Made by a program: the position numbers and the translations under genes | Shown: positions 1 to 8,847 of the stretch, piece by piece | Position numbering within the stretch: position 1 is the first letter of the stretch | Layout: each line of letters opens with the position of its first letter | From: JAVVHH01 sp965276815 | GTDB taxonomy: Bacteria; Pseudomonadota; Alphaproteobacteria; Acetobacterales; Acetobacteraceae | Reading direction: 5' to 3' | Assembly (NCBI GenBank): GCA_965276815.1 | Contig: CBDIBE010000010.1 | Location: 620,001 to 684,000, forward strand | Length of the DNA: 64,000 bases | The notes under the pieces: model-generated | Seen by the model: only the letters and a program-made list of their open reading frames with translations | The model's database searches: none | What the model was told of the DNA's origin: nothing

Positions 1-1
1 T

Positions 2-286
2 TTGCCGCGCTTTGGGCGGCGCGCCGACATCTCTTACGGAGTTTACCTCTACGCATTTCCCATCCAACAAACGATAATTGCCAAGGCCGGCCCAGGTCTA
101 CATCCGCTTATATTGATGGCGACCGCGCTGCCGCTGAGCTGGCTTTGCGGCTGGCTGTCTTGGCACTTGGTCGAGAAGCACGCGCTGCGGCTCAAGCCAC
201 GGCGAACAAGTAAGTTGTCGGGGACAGGCCCGCGCGCCAGACTTCGTGAGGAGAGCGGGGAGGAAGCTCTCCCCCTCGCCAAGTAA
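2..286 (+). CDS. Membrane acyltransferase (OafA/YrhL type), C-terminal part only
   Basis: Only the last 94 residues lie in the window; the gene begins upstream, so the TTG at base 2 is not proposed as a start. The segment carries DISYGVYLYAFPIQQ and the closing helix LSWHLVEKHALRL, which match the end of acyltransferase_3 family membrane enzymes that O-acylate surface polysaccharides or lipids. About 25 charged residues follow the last helix, as expected for a cytoplasmic tail. It converges on the catabolic operon that ends at 466, and I see no gene in the 179 bases between them. The substrate cannot be deduced. Confidence 0.7.
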   Translation: MPRFGRRADISYGVYLYAFPIQQTIIAKAGPGLHPLILMATALPLSWLCGWLSWHLVEKHALRLKPRRTSKLSGTGPRARLREESGEEALPLAK

Positions 287-465
287 TAGTTTCAAAGGGC
301 GCTCCGAACGATCGCGACGATTTAGCCCAGCCATCAGCATTTCAGAGTGGACGAAGCTTGGCGGCGCAGACCGGGTCGCCTCCGCGGTTGCTCCGGCGAG
401 CAGGTAGACTGGCGGCTCCGGTTTCCCGCCGCATCGCGAGCGGCGCGCGCGCATAGCACCCCGGC

Positions 466-2478
466 TTACAGCAGGACTTCGTGCAGTGGTCGACCCCAGT
501 CGCCAGACGCCGTGACGGAACGCTCTATGTCTTCCTCCAGCATGAGTCCCTCCGCGACCAGCGACTCCGCGGCCGCTCGGATCGCTTCCGTGTAGGCTTG
601 CGGGGTCCGATAGCGTTCTAGGACGGAGCGTCTGGGGTCGCCGGTCGCCGATCGCTCTTCCGGCGTGTCCGGGAACGGGATCGTGCTGCCGGTGAACTCA
701 TAGAGGCCGCCATGGCCGTAGCCGCGGGCGCGGATGTTCCAGCCGGTGTAGGTGGCCAGCGGCGCGGCCACCATCGGCGCGCGAACCCCGCCAACCTCGT
801 TGCCGTCCGCGTCCACCGCGGGCAGCAGAACCGTGTATTCCTTTCCGCTCACCCGCTCCGGCGGTTCGCGCGTGAGTAGGCCGCGGTCCATCTCCGGGCC
901 GAAATCGAGCAATGGCAGCATGCTGGCTGATTGCGGCGTGGCGATGCCGGGGATGGCGGGAAAGCGGGCGCGCCAGGTGGCCAGGTCGACCAGCGTGCCG
1001 TCGGCCACACGCGGGAAGCGGCTCGGCGGGGGCGGGATGCCGGCGCTGGCCCAACGGTCCATCGCGTCCAGCATCGCGCGGAACAGCATGGAGGTGGAGA
1101 CGACGTTCAGCACGCTCTGGCAGGCGCCGCGGGTCGGGCGCTGCAGCCGCGGATCGGCGGAGTGCTGCGAGCTGGACCAGGCGTAGAGGCGCACCGTGCC
1201 GGGCTGCTCCAAGTCGCGTCCGGCCGTATCGGTGTGCACCAGCGAGCCGCGGCGCTGCCAATATTCGCTGGCGGATTGGCTATGCATCACCAGCGGATCG
1301 GTCGCGGGGCGCTTCAGGATCGCGTCGGTGCGGCCGGTCAGGTGGTCGGTGGTCGTGGCGTAGGCGAACGGGAAGCGGTCGGCCGGGCTGTGACGGTCTT
1401 CGAATTGCTGGCCGCCCGAAGCGGTCATCGTGCTGAACCGGGTGAGCGGCATGCGGCCGGCTCCCGCCACGTGCGGCATGATGCCGTCGAATACGCGCCG
1501 TCCCGCGCCGTCATCGTTGAAGCCGCGATACACGAAGTCGCGGATAACCCGGCCCGTCTGCGAGCGGCCCCACGCATAGACCCGCTCGACCGTGGCGGCC
1601 GCCTCGAACAGCGGGTTGGCGTCGCTGCGGTCGTGGCGCATGAAACCGATCAGGTCGCGGACCGCCACATAGCCGAGGCCTAGCACCAGCGGATCGCGGC
1701 CGGTGTAGACGAGTTCGTAGATCCAGCCGGGCTCGAACCCGGCCGGGATGTGCAGATGGGTGTCGGACGGGGTCAGCGCCTGCTCCATCCCCTGATTGTC
1801 GAGGCCGACACCGCTTTCGACCCGCGAAAAGCTCCAGCTTTCGGGCGGAAGTGGATGGCGCTCGCTGTCGGGATAACGCCGCCGGGTCAGGCTGGCGCGG
1901 CGCGGGTCGAGCGAGACGGTGGGATGGCTGCGGGTTGTTGCCCAACCGCTGAGCGGGATCGTGGTGACGCCTTTGCGGCCGATGAACTCGACGCGGACCG
2001 GGCCCTCGATCGGGCGTCCGCTATCGGTGGCGACGGGAAGGTCGAGCAGCATGCGGTCGTTGCCCGCAAGCAGATCGCCCTGCCAAGCGCCCCACAATAC
2101 GGAGTAGCCGCGCCGCATCAGGAAGCCGTTGCCGGCGTCGTCCGCGGTGCGCGGATCGTTGCTGGCGGCGCCGTCGTTGAAGAACGGCAGCACCCGCTTG
2201 TTGCCGCGATTGCCGAAGTCGAACATGACCCGGCGGTTGCCGCGCGCCAGGGATGCCGGGCGCAACAGCGCAAAATCGCCGCTGAAACTGACCATGCCGT
2301 CCGCATCTTTCGGCGCCAAGCCGATGTCGAACACCGCCGCCTCATCCGCGGGATCCACGCGGTAATGCGCGCGCCCGGTGAGCCGCTCATAGGCGCCGGT
2401 CCCGCCGAATTCCATCCCGTCGGCAAAGGCGCTGCGCTCCAGCAGCTCGAGCCGGACGTCCATGCTACGCGAGGGCAT
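466..2478 (-). CDS. Alpha/beta hydrolase domain protein (Abhydrolase_10-like)
   Basis: A 670-residue protein with no clear signal peptide. The serine nucleophile elbow GRSQTG lies near residues 304-309, and a VMFDFGNRGNKR segment near residue 85 is typical of the large alpha/beta hydrolase domain family often annotated only as such. The likely role is hydrolysis of an ester, lactone or amide, but the substrate is unknown. Its start overlaps the end of the upstream amidohydrolase by 14 bases, so the two are translationally coupled. It is the last gene of a ten-gene leftward operon that starts at 11622, which places it in the catabolism of whatever the two neighbouring ABC importers bring in. 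Confidence 0.8.
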   Translation of the reverse strand: MPSRSMDVRLELLERSAFADGMEFGGTGAYERLTGRAHYRVDPADEAAVFDIGLAPKDADGMVSFSGDFALLRPASLARGNRRVMFDFGNRGNKRVLPFFNDGAASNDPRTADDAGNGFLMRRGYSVLWGAWQGDLLAGNDRMLLDLPVATDSGRPIEGPVRVEFIGRKGVTTIPLSGWATTRSHPTVSLDPRRASLTRRRYPDSERHPLPPESWSFSRVESGVGLDNQGMEQALTPSDTHLHIPAGFEPGWIYELVYTGRDPLVLGLGYVAVRDLIGFMRHDRSDANPLFEAAATVERVYAWGRSQTGRVIRDFVYRGFNDDGAGRRVFDGIMPHVAGAGRMPLTRFSTMTASGGQQFEDRHSPADRFPFAYATTTDHLTGRTDAILKRPATDPLVMHSQSASEYWQRRGSLVHTDTAGRDLEQPGTVRLYAWSSSQHSADPRLQRPTRGACQSVLNVVSTSMLFRAMLDAMDRWASAGIPPPPSRFPRVADGTLVDLATWRARFPAIPGIATPQSASMLPLLDFGPEMDRGLLTREPPERVSGKEYTVLLPAVDADGNEVGGVRAPMVAAPLATYTGWNIRARGYGHGGLYEFTGSTIPFPDTPEERSATGDPRRSVLERYRTPQAYTEAIRAAAESLVAEGLMLEEDIERSVTASGDWGRPLHEVLL

Positions 2479-3718
2479 CCTTGTGGAATCTCCCGTCCTT
2501 CATGATGGCCTGCATGTGCTCGCCCTGGCCTTGCAACAGCCGCAAATCCTCGCACGGGTTGCCGTCGAGCACGATGAGATCGGCGATCGCGCCGGGGGCG
2601 ATCACGCCCAGTTCGCCTTCTCGCCGCAGCAGTGCGGCCGCGGTCGTGGTGGCGCTCTGGATTACCTCGATATTGGTCAGCGCCTCGGCGCGGATGTGGA
2701 ACTCGTCGGCCTGGTGGACGTCCATCTCGCCCATCAGGTCGGTGCCGAACACGATCCGCACGCCGGCCGCCTTGGCGACTTCGAGCGACTTCGTGCCGAC
2801 CTCAAGCACCTTCTTGGATTTCTCGATGCTCGCTTCGGGGTAGCCCAGCTCCCGCCCGTATTTGACCAGCCCGCCGTAGGTGACCAGGGTCGGCACCAGA
2901 TAGGCGTCCCGCTCGGCCATCAGGCCGGCGGTGCGGCTGTCGAGGAAATTGCCATGCTCGATGCTGCGGACGCCGGCCTTGACCGCGCGATAGATCGCCG
3001 GCGCCGTGTAGGCGTGGGCGAGCACATAGGTGTCGGCGTTCGCGGCTTCCTCGACGATCGCCTCCAGCTCCGAGACCGAATATTGCAGGAAGTGGATCGG
3101 ATCGGCCGGCGAACCGACGCCGCCCGAGGCCATCACCTTGATCTGGTCGGCGCCGAGCCGGATTTCGTCGCGGACCGCGCGCCGCACGTCCGGGATGCCG
3201 TCGGCGACGCGGCCCATGCCGCCGGTCTGCGCGTTCAGGATGTGGAAGCAGCCGCAGGGATCCGGCTGGTCCACCCGGGTGCGCATGTCGCCGTGGCCGC
3301 CGGTTTGCGAGATGCCGCGGCCCGAGACGAACAGCCGCGGCCCGGTGAACAAGCCGTCCTCCACCGCCATTTTATGCCCGCGATCCGCCCCGGCGGTGTC
3401 GCGGACCGTGGTGAAGCCGCGGCCCAGCATCTGCTGCAGCTTCTGCCCGCTAACCGCGGTGACGTAGGTGGCTGGCAGATGCCGCGCCGACTCCATCGCC
3501 CAGCGCAGCCGCACCGAAGTGACGTGAACGTGGCAGTCGATCAGCCCCGGCATGACCACGCGGCCGCCGAGATCGCGCATGACGGCGTCCGGCGCTTCGA
3601 TGGGGGCGTCCGAGACCGCGGTGAACCGGCCGCCGCTGATGTGGATGTGCCGCCCGGCCGTGCACGCCCCGGTGTGTGGATCGAACAGGCGGAGGTTGGT
3701 CAGGATGGTGTCTGGCAC
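2465..3718 (-). CDS. Metal-dependent amidohydrolase family protein
   Basis: A 417-residue enzyme of the imidazolonepropionase/prolidase-like amidohydrolase group. The visible metal site consists of HVH at residues 63-65, Lys194 in QIKVMASGG (a candidate carboxylated lysine), His235 in LAHAYT, His255 in IEHGNF and Asp327 in FGTDLMG. The C-terminal strand GVIAPGAIADLIVLDGNP is the usual composite beta domain. It would hydrolyse a cyclic or linear amide. It lies 11 bases downstream of the sugar-type ABC ATPase and overlaps the next hydrolase, so it belongs to the same operon. Family assignment is firm; the substrate is not known. Confidence 0.85.
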   Translation of the reverse strand: MPDTILTNLRLFDPHTGACTAGRHIHISGGRFTAVSDAPIEAPDAVMRDLGGRVVMPGLIDCHVHVTSVRLRWAMESARHLPATYVTAVSGQKLQQMLGRGFTTVRDTAGADRGHKMAVEDGLFTGPRLFVSGRGISQTGGHGDMRTRVDQPDPCGCFHILNAQTGGMGRVADGIPDVRRAVRDEIRLGADQIKVMASGGVGSPADPIHFLQYSVSELEAIVEEAANADTYVLAHAYTAPAIYRAVKAGVRSIEHGNFLDSRTAGLMAERDAYLVPTLVTYGGLVKYGRELGYPEASIEKSKKVLEVGTKSLEVAKAAGVRIVFGTDLMGEMDVHQADEFHIRAEALTNIEVIQSATTTAAALLRREGELGVIAPGAIADLIVLDGNPCEDLRLLQGQGEHMQAIMKDGRFHKDALA

Positions 3719-3729
3719 GCGACTTCCTC

Positions 3730-4800
3730 TCAGTTGCCGATGCGCTGGCCGCTATTCGCGTCGAACAGGTGCAGCTTGCCGGGGCGGAACCCTATCGTCA
3801 CGGCATCGCCCGGTCGCAGCGCGCATTCACTGTCGAGGCGCATGATGAGTTCCGGCCCGCAGGTGGCCGCCGTGACCAGCGTCTCCTGGCCGGTGGATTC
3901 CACCAGCGAGACGCGCGCGGGAATGCCGTCGGCGGCGAGGACCACGTCCTGCGGCCGGATGCCGGCCACGACGGGGCTGCCACTTGGAACTGCCGCGGCG
4001 TCGATCGCGACTTCGGCTTGCGGCGCCGTGCTGCGGAACAGGCATCGGCCGGCCTCGGCGATCAGAGTGCCGGGCAGGAAGTTCATGGTCGGCGTGCCGA
4101 CGAAGGCGGCAACGAAGCGGTTGGCCGGACGGGCATAGATTTCGGCCGGGGTGCCAAGCTGCATCAGCTCGCCGCCGTTCAGCACGGCGATGCGGCTCGA
4201 CATCGTCATCGCCTCGATCTGGTCGTGCGTGACGTAGACGGTGGTCTTCCCCAGCCGCAGGTGTAGCCGGATGATCTCGGAGCGCATATGGGCGCGCAAC
4301 GTCGCGTCGAGATTGCTCAGCGGCTCGTCGAATAGGAACACCGCCGGGTCGCGGATCATCGCCCGGCCCAGCGCGACCCGCTGCTGCTGGCCGCCGGAGA
4401 GCTGGGAGGAGCGGCGATCGAGCAGCGCCTCGATCTGCAGCAGCCGCATGACTTCCTCGACCTTGGCGGTGCGCCGCCGCTTCTCGACGCCGCGCTTCTT
4501 CAACGGATATTCAAGGTTTTGCCGCACCGTCATGTGCGGATAGAGCGCGTAGCTCTGGAACACCATGGCGACGTTGCGCTGCGCCGGGCCGACTTCGTTG
4601 ACGCGCCGGCCGTCGAAGAAGACGCCGCCCGAGCTTGGGCTGTCGAGCCCGGCGATGATGCGCAGCAGCGTGGATTTGCCGCAGCCGCTCGGGCCCAGCA
4701 GGGTCAAGAACTCGCCCTCCTGCACGCCGAGTGACAAATCCCGCACCACCGCGAGCGGTCCATAGGTTTTGCGCACATTTTGCAGCAGGATCGAAGTCAC
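3730..4800 (-). CDS. Sugar-type ABC importer ATPase (UgpC/MalK family)
   Basis: The open frame extends far upstream, but the protein clearly begins at the GTG at 4800, giving 356 residues starting VTSILLQNVRKTYG. Walker A is GPSGCGKST (about residues 36-44), the signature is LSGGQQQR and Walker B is VFLFDEPLSNLD. A C-terminal TOBE/OB region with GIRPQDV marks it as a carbohydrate-uptake (CUT1) ATPase. It sits two bases after the permease at 4803-5630 and completes an importer with the second permease and the binding protein. UgpC/MalK-type ATPases commonly serve sugars, glycerophosphodiesters or related polyols, so the true ligand here is open. Confidence 0.9.
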   Translation of the reverse strand: MTSILLQNVRKTYGPLAVVRDLSLGVQEGEFLTLLGPSGCGKSTLLRIIAGLDSPSSGGVFFDGRRVNEVGPAQRNVAMVFQSYALYPHMTVRQNLEYPLKKRGVEKRRRTAKVEEVMRLLQIEALLDRRSSQLSGGQQQRVALGRAMIRDPAVFLFDEPLSNLDATLRAHMRSEIIRLHLRLGKTTVYVTHDQIEAMTMSSRIAVLNGGELMQLGTPAEIYARPANRFVAAFVGTPTMNFLPGTLIAEAGRCLFRSTAPQAEVAIDAAAVPSGSPVVAGIRPQDVVLAADGIPARVSLVESTGQETLVTAATCGPELIMRLDSECALRPGDAVTIGFRPGKLHLFDANSGQRIGN

Positions 4801-4802
4801 TG

Positions 4803-5630
4803 TCAGCCCTTCACCGAGCCGGCGCCGAGACCTTGGCCGAAATAGCGCTGTACGAGGGCGAACAGCAGCAGGATCGGCAGGGTGATCACCACGCCAGCCG
4901 CCATCAGCAGGTTCCAGTCGATGTCGAAGGACTGCTTGACCAGGCGCATCACGCCGGGCGGCAGGGTCATGATGGAGTCCCGGTTCAGGAACACCAGCGC
5001 GTACAGATATTCGTTGTAGGCCATGATGAAGGTGAAGACGGCGGTGGCCAGGATGCCCGGCAGCACCTGCGGCACGACGATCTCGAACATGACGGCGAAG
5101 CGGCCGGCGCCGTCGACCCGGGCCGCCGCTTCGATATCTGGCGGAAGGGCGGTGATGAAGCCGCGCAGCAGCCAGAGCGCGAATGGCAGCGCGAAGCTGA
5201 TGTAGGTGACGATCAGGCCCCAGAGCGAGTCTGCAAGCCCCGCCGAGGCGATCACCACATAGAGCGGCACCAGCAGCACCACCGCGGGCAGCAGATAGGT
5301 GAACAGGACCAATCGCCCGATCAGCGCCCGGCCGGGGAATTGCAGCCGGGTCAAGGCGTAGGCGCCGGAAGTGGCGAAGATGATTGCGATCCCGGTGCTG
5401 ACGAAGGCCACGAAGACGCTGTTGCGCAGCAGCACCGGGAAATCGGTTTGCAGCAGCAGATGCTGGAAGTGCTCGAAGGTGATGCGGGTGGGCAGCAAAG
5501 CGGGCGGATAGGCGGTCGTCTCGTCCCGCGGCTTGACCGAGGTCAGCACCATCCACAGCAGGGGGAAGCAGACGAGCAGGACCGCCGCCCAGACGATGAC
5601 GTCGCGGCAGATGCGGCCGAGCAGCCTCAC
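4803..5630 (-). CDS. ABC importer inner-membrane permease (MalG/UgpE type)
   Basis: A 275-residue polytopic protein with about six hydrophobic helices. The cytoplasmic coupling loop is EAAARVDGAGRFAVMFEIV, the standard EAA motif that docks on the ATPase. A short arginine-rich N-terminus precedes the first helix, and the C-terminus QRYFGQGLGAGSVKG is typical of MalG-type permeases. It overlaps the upstream permease by 4 bases and is followed after two bases by the ATPase, so the transporter genes are tightly coupled. It forms the translocation pore with the 307-residue partner. Confidence 0.9.
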   Translation of the reverse strand: MRLLGRICRDVIVWAAVLLVCFPLLWMVLTSVKPRDETTAYPPALLPTRITFEHFQHLLLQTDFPVLLRNSVFVAFVSTGIAIIFATSGAYALTRLQFPGRALIGRLVLFTYLLPAVVLLVPLYVVIASAGLADSLWGLIVTYISFALPFALWLLRGFITALPPDIEAAARVDGAGRFAVMFEIVVPQVLPGILATAVFTFIMAYNEYLYALVFLNRDSIMTLPPGVMRLVKQSFDIDWNLLMAAGVVITLPILLLFALVQRYFGQGLGAGSVKG

Positions 5631-6550
5631 CGCCGCTCGCTCCGGTCATAGGCGCCGGCATAGAGCCAGAACAGCACTAGGATGACCGCGAGCATCAGCA
5701 TGGCGATGGCGGCGCCGCTGCCGATGCTCAGTTCTGGGAAGACCTGCTTGTAGATCAGCAGCGGCAGGGTCTCGGTGCTCACCTGCGGGCCGCCGCCGGT
5801 CATCATGGCGATCAGGTCGAAATCCTTGAAATCCCAGATGGCGCGCAGCAGCGTGACCATGGCGAGCACGGGCGCGAGCTGCGGCAAGGTGATCTCCCAG
5901 AAGCGCTCCCAGGCGGACGCGCCGTCGATGCGGGCGGCGTCGTAGAGCGCCAGCGGGATGGATTGCAGCCGCGCCAGGACCGCGAGGGTGACGAACGGGA
6001 AATTCTTCCAGCCGGCGACGAGGATGACGCTGATCATGGCATTCGGCGACTGGCCGAGCCAGTTGATCGGGCTGGGAAACAATCCGGTCTGGTCGAGCAG
6101 GTAATTCAGGTAGCCGTACATGTCGTTGAACAGCCATTGCCAGACCAAAACGGCAACGACGGTGCTGAGCAAATACGGGAACAGCACCAGCGCGCGCGCC
6201 AGCGGCCGGAACACCAGCTTGCCGTGCAGTGCCAGCGCGAAGCCGACGCCCAACCCGACTTGCAGCACGAGGCAGCCGAACGTCCAGATCAGCGAGTTGC
6301 CGAACGCGCTCCAGAACTCGCCCGACTGCAGCAGCGACGCGTAATTGGCGAGGCCGACGAGCGGCCCGGCGAGCGTCAGGGTGTTCATCCGATGCAGGCT
6401 GATCGCTACCGTCTGGCACAGCGGGTAGGCGATGAGCACGAGGAACAGCAGGATGCTCGGCGACAGCAGGAGGTAGCCGAACGCGGCGTCCCGAGTGGTC
6501 ATGTCGGGCGCCCATCCCACCGGCTCCCGCTCGACGACGGCTCGATCCAT
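5627..6550 (-). CDS. ABC importer inner-membrane permease (MalF/UgpA type)
   Basis: A 307-residue membrane protein with the MalF/UgpA layout: a short cytoplasmic lead, a first helix around GYLLLSPSILLFLVLIAYPL, then five further helices and an EAA loop (DAARIDGASAWERFWEITLP). It starts one base downstream of the binding-protein stop codon and overlaps the partner permease by 4 bases. Together with 4803-5630 and the ATPase it makes a CUT1-type importer. It is about the usual length, and no defect was seen. Confidence 0.9.
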   Translation of the reverse strand: MDRAVVEREPVGWAPDMTTRDAAFGYLLLSPSILLFLVLIAYPLCQTVAISLHRMNTLTLAGPLVGLANYASLLQSGEFWSAFGNSLIWTFGCLVLQVGLGVGFALALHGKLVFRPLARALVLFPYLLSTVVAVLVWQWLFNDMYGYLNYLLDQTGLFPSPINWLGQSPNAMISVILVAGWKNFPFVTLAVLARLQSIPLALYDAARIDGASAWERFWEITLPQLAPVLAMVTLLRAIWDFKDFDLIAMMTGGGPQVSTETLPLLIYKQVFPELSIGSGAAIAMLMLAVILVLFWLYAGAYDRSERR

Positions 6551-6551
6551 C

Positions 6552-7862
6552 TCAGCTCTTGAGCAGGGCCGCGATCCGGTCGGCGCCGCGCGAAGCGGCC
6601 GCCTGCGGGGCCATGCCGCCGACGATGACGTCCTGCAGCGCCTCCACCATCACCCGCGCGTTCAGCACCTTGCCGGCGGACACGTTGATCTTGTGGTCCG
6701 GCGACTCCTTCAGCAGCGAGCGGCCCTTCGCCGTGGCCTCGATCATCCGCTCCACGTCTGGGCGATAGCGCTTGATGATCGGGTTGTCGAAATACTCGGC
6801 CGAGGTCGCGATCGACTTCAGGTTCGGCAGATTATGGCTGGGCGTCGCATGGAGGAACTTGATGTAGTTGTCCTTCTGCATCAGCGTGAGCGCCACTGCT
6901 TTCGAGAGCCCGAAATCCTTGGCCGCTTTCGGGATGACGAGCGACTGGAAATCGCCGGCGAACGTGTCGCGCCCGCCTTTGCCCATCGGATAAGGGACCA
7001 TGGCGATCTTGTCGGCAATCTTCGGGTCGTCGGTCCCGACGTTGATCAGCACGCGGCCCGAATACGGCGCCGATGCGGCCCGGCCGCCGACGAACCCGTT
7101 GATCGTTTCGGTATACGCGTAGGATACCGACCCGGCGGGCGAGAACGGCATCAGCTGCTTGACGAAATCGAAGGCGGCGACGGTCGCCGGCGAGTTGAAC
7201 GCGACGCTGCCATCGGGCGCGAAAACGAAGCCGCCGGCGCGCCAGATCGTCTGCAGCAGCAGCTTGTCGCCCATGCTGGTCTTGCCGCAGGGATAGATGG
7301 TGCCGAAGATCCCGTGCCCGGTGGTGCGCTTGGCGGTCGCGAGCATCGCGTCCCAATCGGCAAAGCCATTCGCGCCGGACTCGACGAGGTCGGTTCGATA
7401 CCACAAGCAGCCAGTGGTGGTGGAGTTGACGATCACCAGCCCGGCATGCTGGCCGGTTTTGGCGTCCTGCAGCAGCTCGAGCGAGTTCGGATAGAAGTCG
7501 GCGGCGCCGATCGTGTTGATCACATCGTCCATCGGCTGCAGCAGGCTCTGCTGATTGAGCTGCATGACGAATTCGGGCGGCATGTGCGAGATCAGGTCGG
7601 GCGCCGTGCCGGTTGCCAGGCCCGCCGCGAGCTTCGGCAGCAAATCCTCCTCCAGGAAGGCCTGGACGGTGACCTTCACGCCCGGATTGGCCTTTTCAAA
7701 CCCATCGAAGATCGCGCGATAGACCACCTCCTGCTCGGGGCCGCGCTGCGTGGTCCAGAAAGTGAAATTTCGCGGTGTCTGGGCGCGGACGATCATGGGG
7801 GCAACGACCGCACCGGCAGCGCCCAGCAGCAACGCGCGTCGTCCGCTATGTCCCTTCGGCAT
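6552..7862 (-). CDS. Extracellular solute-binding protein of the sugar-type ABC importer
   Basis: A 436-residue periplasmic binding protein of the bacterial extracellular solute-binding family 1. The N-terminus MPKGHSGRRALLLGAAGAVV ends in a signal-peptidase-like site near IVRAQT; the twin arginine with following hydrophobic stretch suggests Tat export, though it is not a perfect Tat box. The mature part (FTFWTTQRG, FEKANPGVKV) resembles UgpB/MalE-type proteins. It sits 61 bases downstream of the DHDPS-family gene and just before the two permeases. Its placement between oxidative enzymes and the transporter suggests that the ligand is the substrate of this operon. Confidence 0.9.
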   Translation of the reverse strand: MPKGHSGRRALLLGAAGAVVAPMIVRAQTPRNFTFWTTQRGPEQEVVYRAIFDGFEKANPGVKVTVQAFLEEDLLPKLAAGLATGTAPDLISHMPPEFVMQLNQQSLLQPMDDVINTIGAADFYPNSLELLQDAKTGQHAGLVIVNSTTTGCLWYRTDLVESGANGFADWDAMLATAKRTTGHGIFGTIYPCGKTSMGDKLLLQTIWRAGGFVFAPDGSVAFNSPATVAAFDFVKQLMPFSPAGSVSYAYTETINGFVGGRAASAPYSGRVLINVGTDDPKIADKIAMVPYPMGKGGRDTFAGDFQSLVIPKAAKDFGLSKAVALTLMQKDNYIKFLHATPSHNLPNLKSIATSAEYFDNPIIKRYRPDVERMIEATAKGRSLLKESPDHKINVSAGKVLNARVMVEALQDVIVGGMAPQAAASRGADRIAALLKS

Positions 7863-7923
7863 TTAAGGTCTCCTTTTCAGTTTCGCTGCTGCCCGTTCGA
7901 CAGCCGTTTGCCGCCCGCGGCGC

Positions 7924-8847
7924 TCAACATTCGCGCAACTGGGCCAAGACACGCTCGAGGCGGCCGTATTCCAAAGCGGGCAGCTTCATTGCCGGCGGGC
8001 GCACCGCGTCGCATTCGAGGCGGCCGAGCAAATGCAGGCACGCCTTCAACCTTGTTGTCGCCCTTCCGCCGGGGCTCTCGCGGTAGATCGCGACCGCGAG
8101 AGGATACAGCGCCTCGTGCAAGGCGCGGCCGCGCGCCCAATCGCCGGATTCGGCGGCGTTCCAGAGCGAAACGACAAGCTCCGGCACGATCGCCGCCAGG
8201 CTGACTTGGGTGCCGACGCTGCCGATCAGCCAGCTCGTCAGCAGGTGCTCGTCGCCGGAGCCGAGCATCGCGACGTCTGGCCGGACCGCGTTCACCGCGC
8301 GCCGGTTCGCCTCATAGGTCGCCACCTCCCAACTGCCATCCTTGATGCCGATGACCCTTGGATCCGAGGCCAGTTCGGCCAGGCGTTCCGGCGAGTACGG
8401 CATTGCCCCAGCGCGGACCGAGGCTTGATACAGCACGAGCGGTAGGCCGCAGGCATCGACGATGTGGCGGTGGTGGATCGCGGCCGTGTCCTCGTCCTGG
8501 AACAGACCCCAGCCATTCGGCGGAAAGACCAGCACCGCGTCGGCGCCTGCCGCCTCGGCGTCGCGCGCCAGGTCGGCCGCCGCCAGGCTGCATTCGGCGT
8601 TGACGCCGGAGGTGAGGAACACGCTGGGGCGGATGGCGGCGCGGACCACTTCGATCACGCGGCGCGTCTCCGCACGGCTCAGCATGAAGTTCTCGCCCGC
8701 ATGGCCGTTGATCAGCAGGCCGGTTATGCCTTGGGTGCCGGCGACCTGAGCCACGTGCCGGGCCAGCGCCGCCTCGTCGATCGAGAAATCGGGCCGCATC
8801 GGGCAGACGGTCGCCGCATGCACCCCGGCCAGCGGCGACGCGCTCAA
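7924..8847 (-). CDS. Dihydrodipicolinate synthase-family aldolase/deaminase
   Basis: A 307-residue TIM-barrel enzyme of the DHDPS/N-acetylneuraminate lyase superfamily. The Schiff-base lysine is Lys169 in VIGIKDGSW and the tyrosine is Tyr140 in LVLYQAS. The family's GTTGE carboxylate-binding motif reads GHAGE near residues 48-52, so it is unlikely to be the lysine-biosynthetic enzyme. In hydroxyproline catabolism a member of this family (pyrroline-4-hydroxy-2-carboxylate deaminase) acts after a heterotrimeric flavin dehydrogenase, which is the arrangement seen here with the three genes upstream. It overlaps the FAD oxidoreductase stop by 4 bases. The exact reaction is inference. Confidence 0.85.
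   Translation of the reverse strand: MSASPLAGVHAATVCPMRPDFSIDEAALARHVAQVAGTQGITGLLINGHAGENFMLSRAETRRVIEVVRAAIRPSVFLTSGVNAECSLAAADLARDAEAAGADAVLVFPPNGWGLFQDEDTAAIHHRHIVDACGLPLVLYQASVRAGAMPYSPERLAELASDPRVIGIKDGSWEVATYEANRRAVNAVRPDVAMLGSGDEHLLTSWLIGSVGTQVSLAAIVPELVVSLWNAAESGDWARGRALHEALYPLAVAIYRESPGGRATTRLKACLHLLGRLECDAVRPPAMKLPALEYGRLERVLAQLREC

Noticed and set aside
2462..4138. Plus-strand frame of about 560 codons across the amidohydrolase and ATPase
   Set aside because: It spans two real minus-strand genes and has shadow-like composition.
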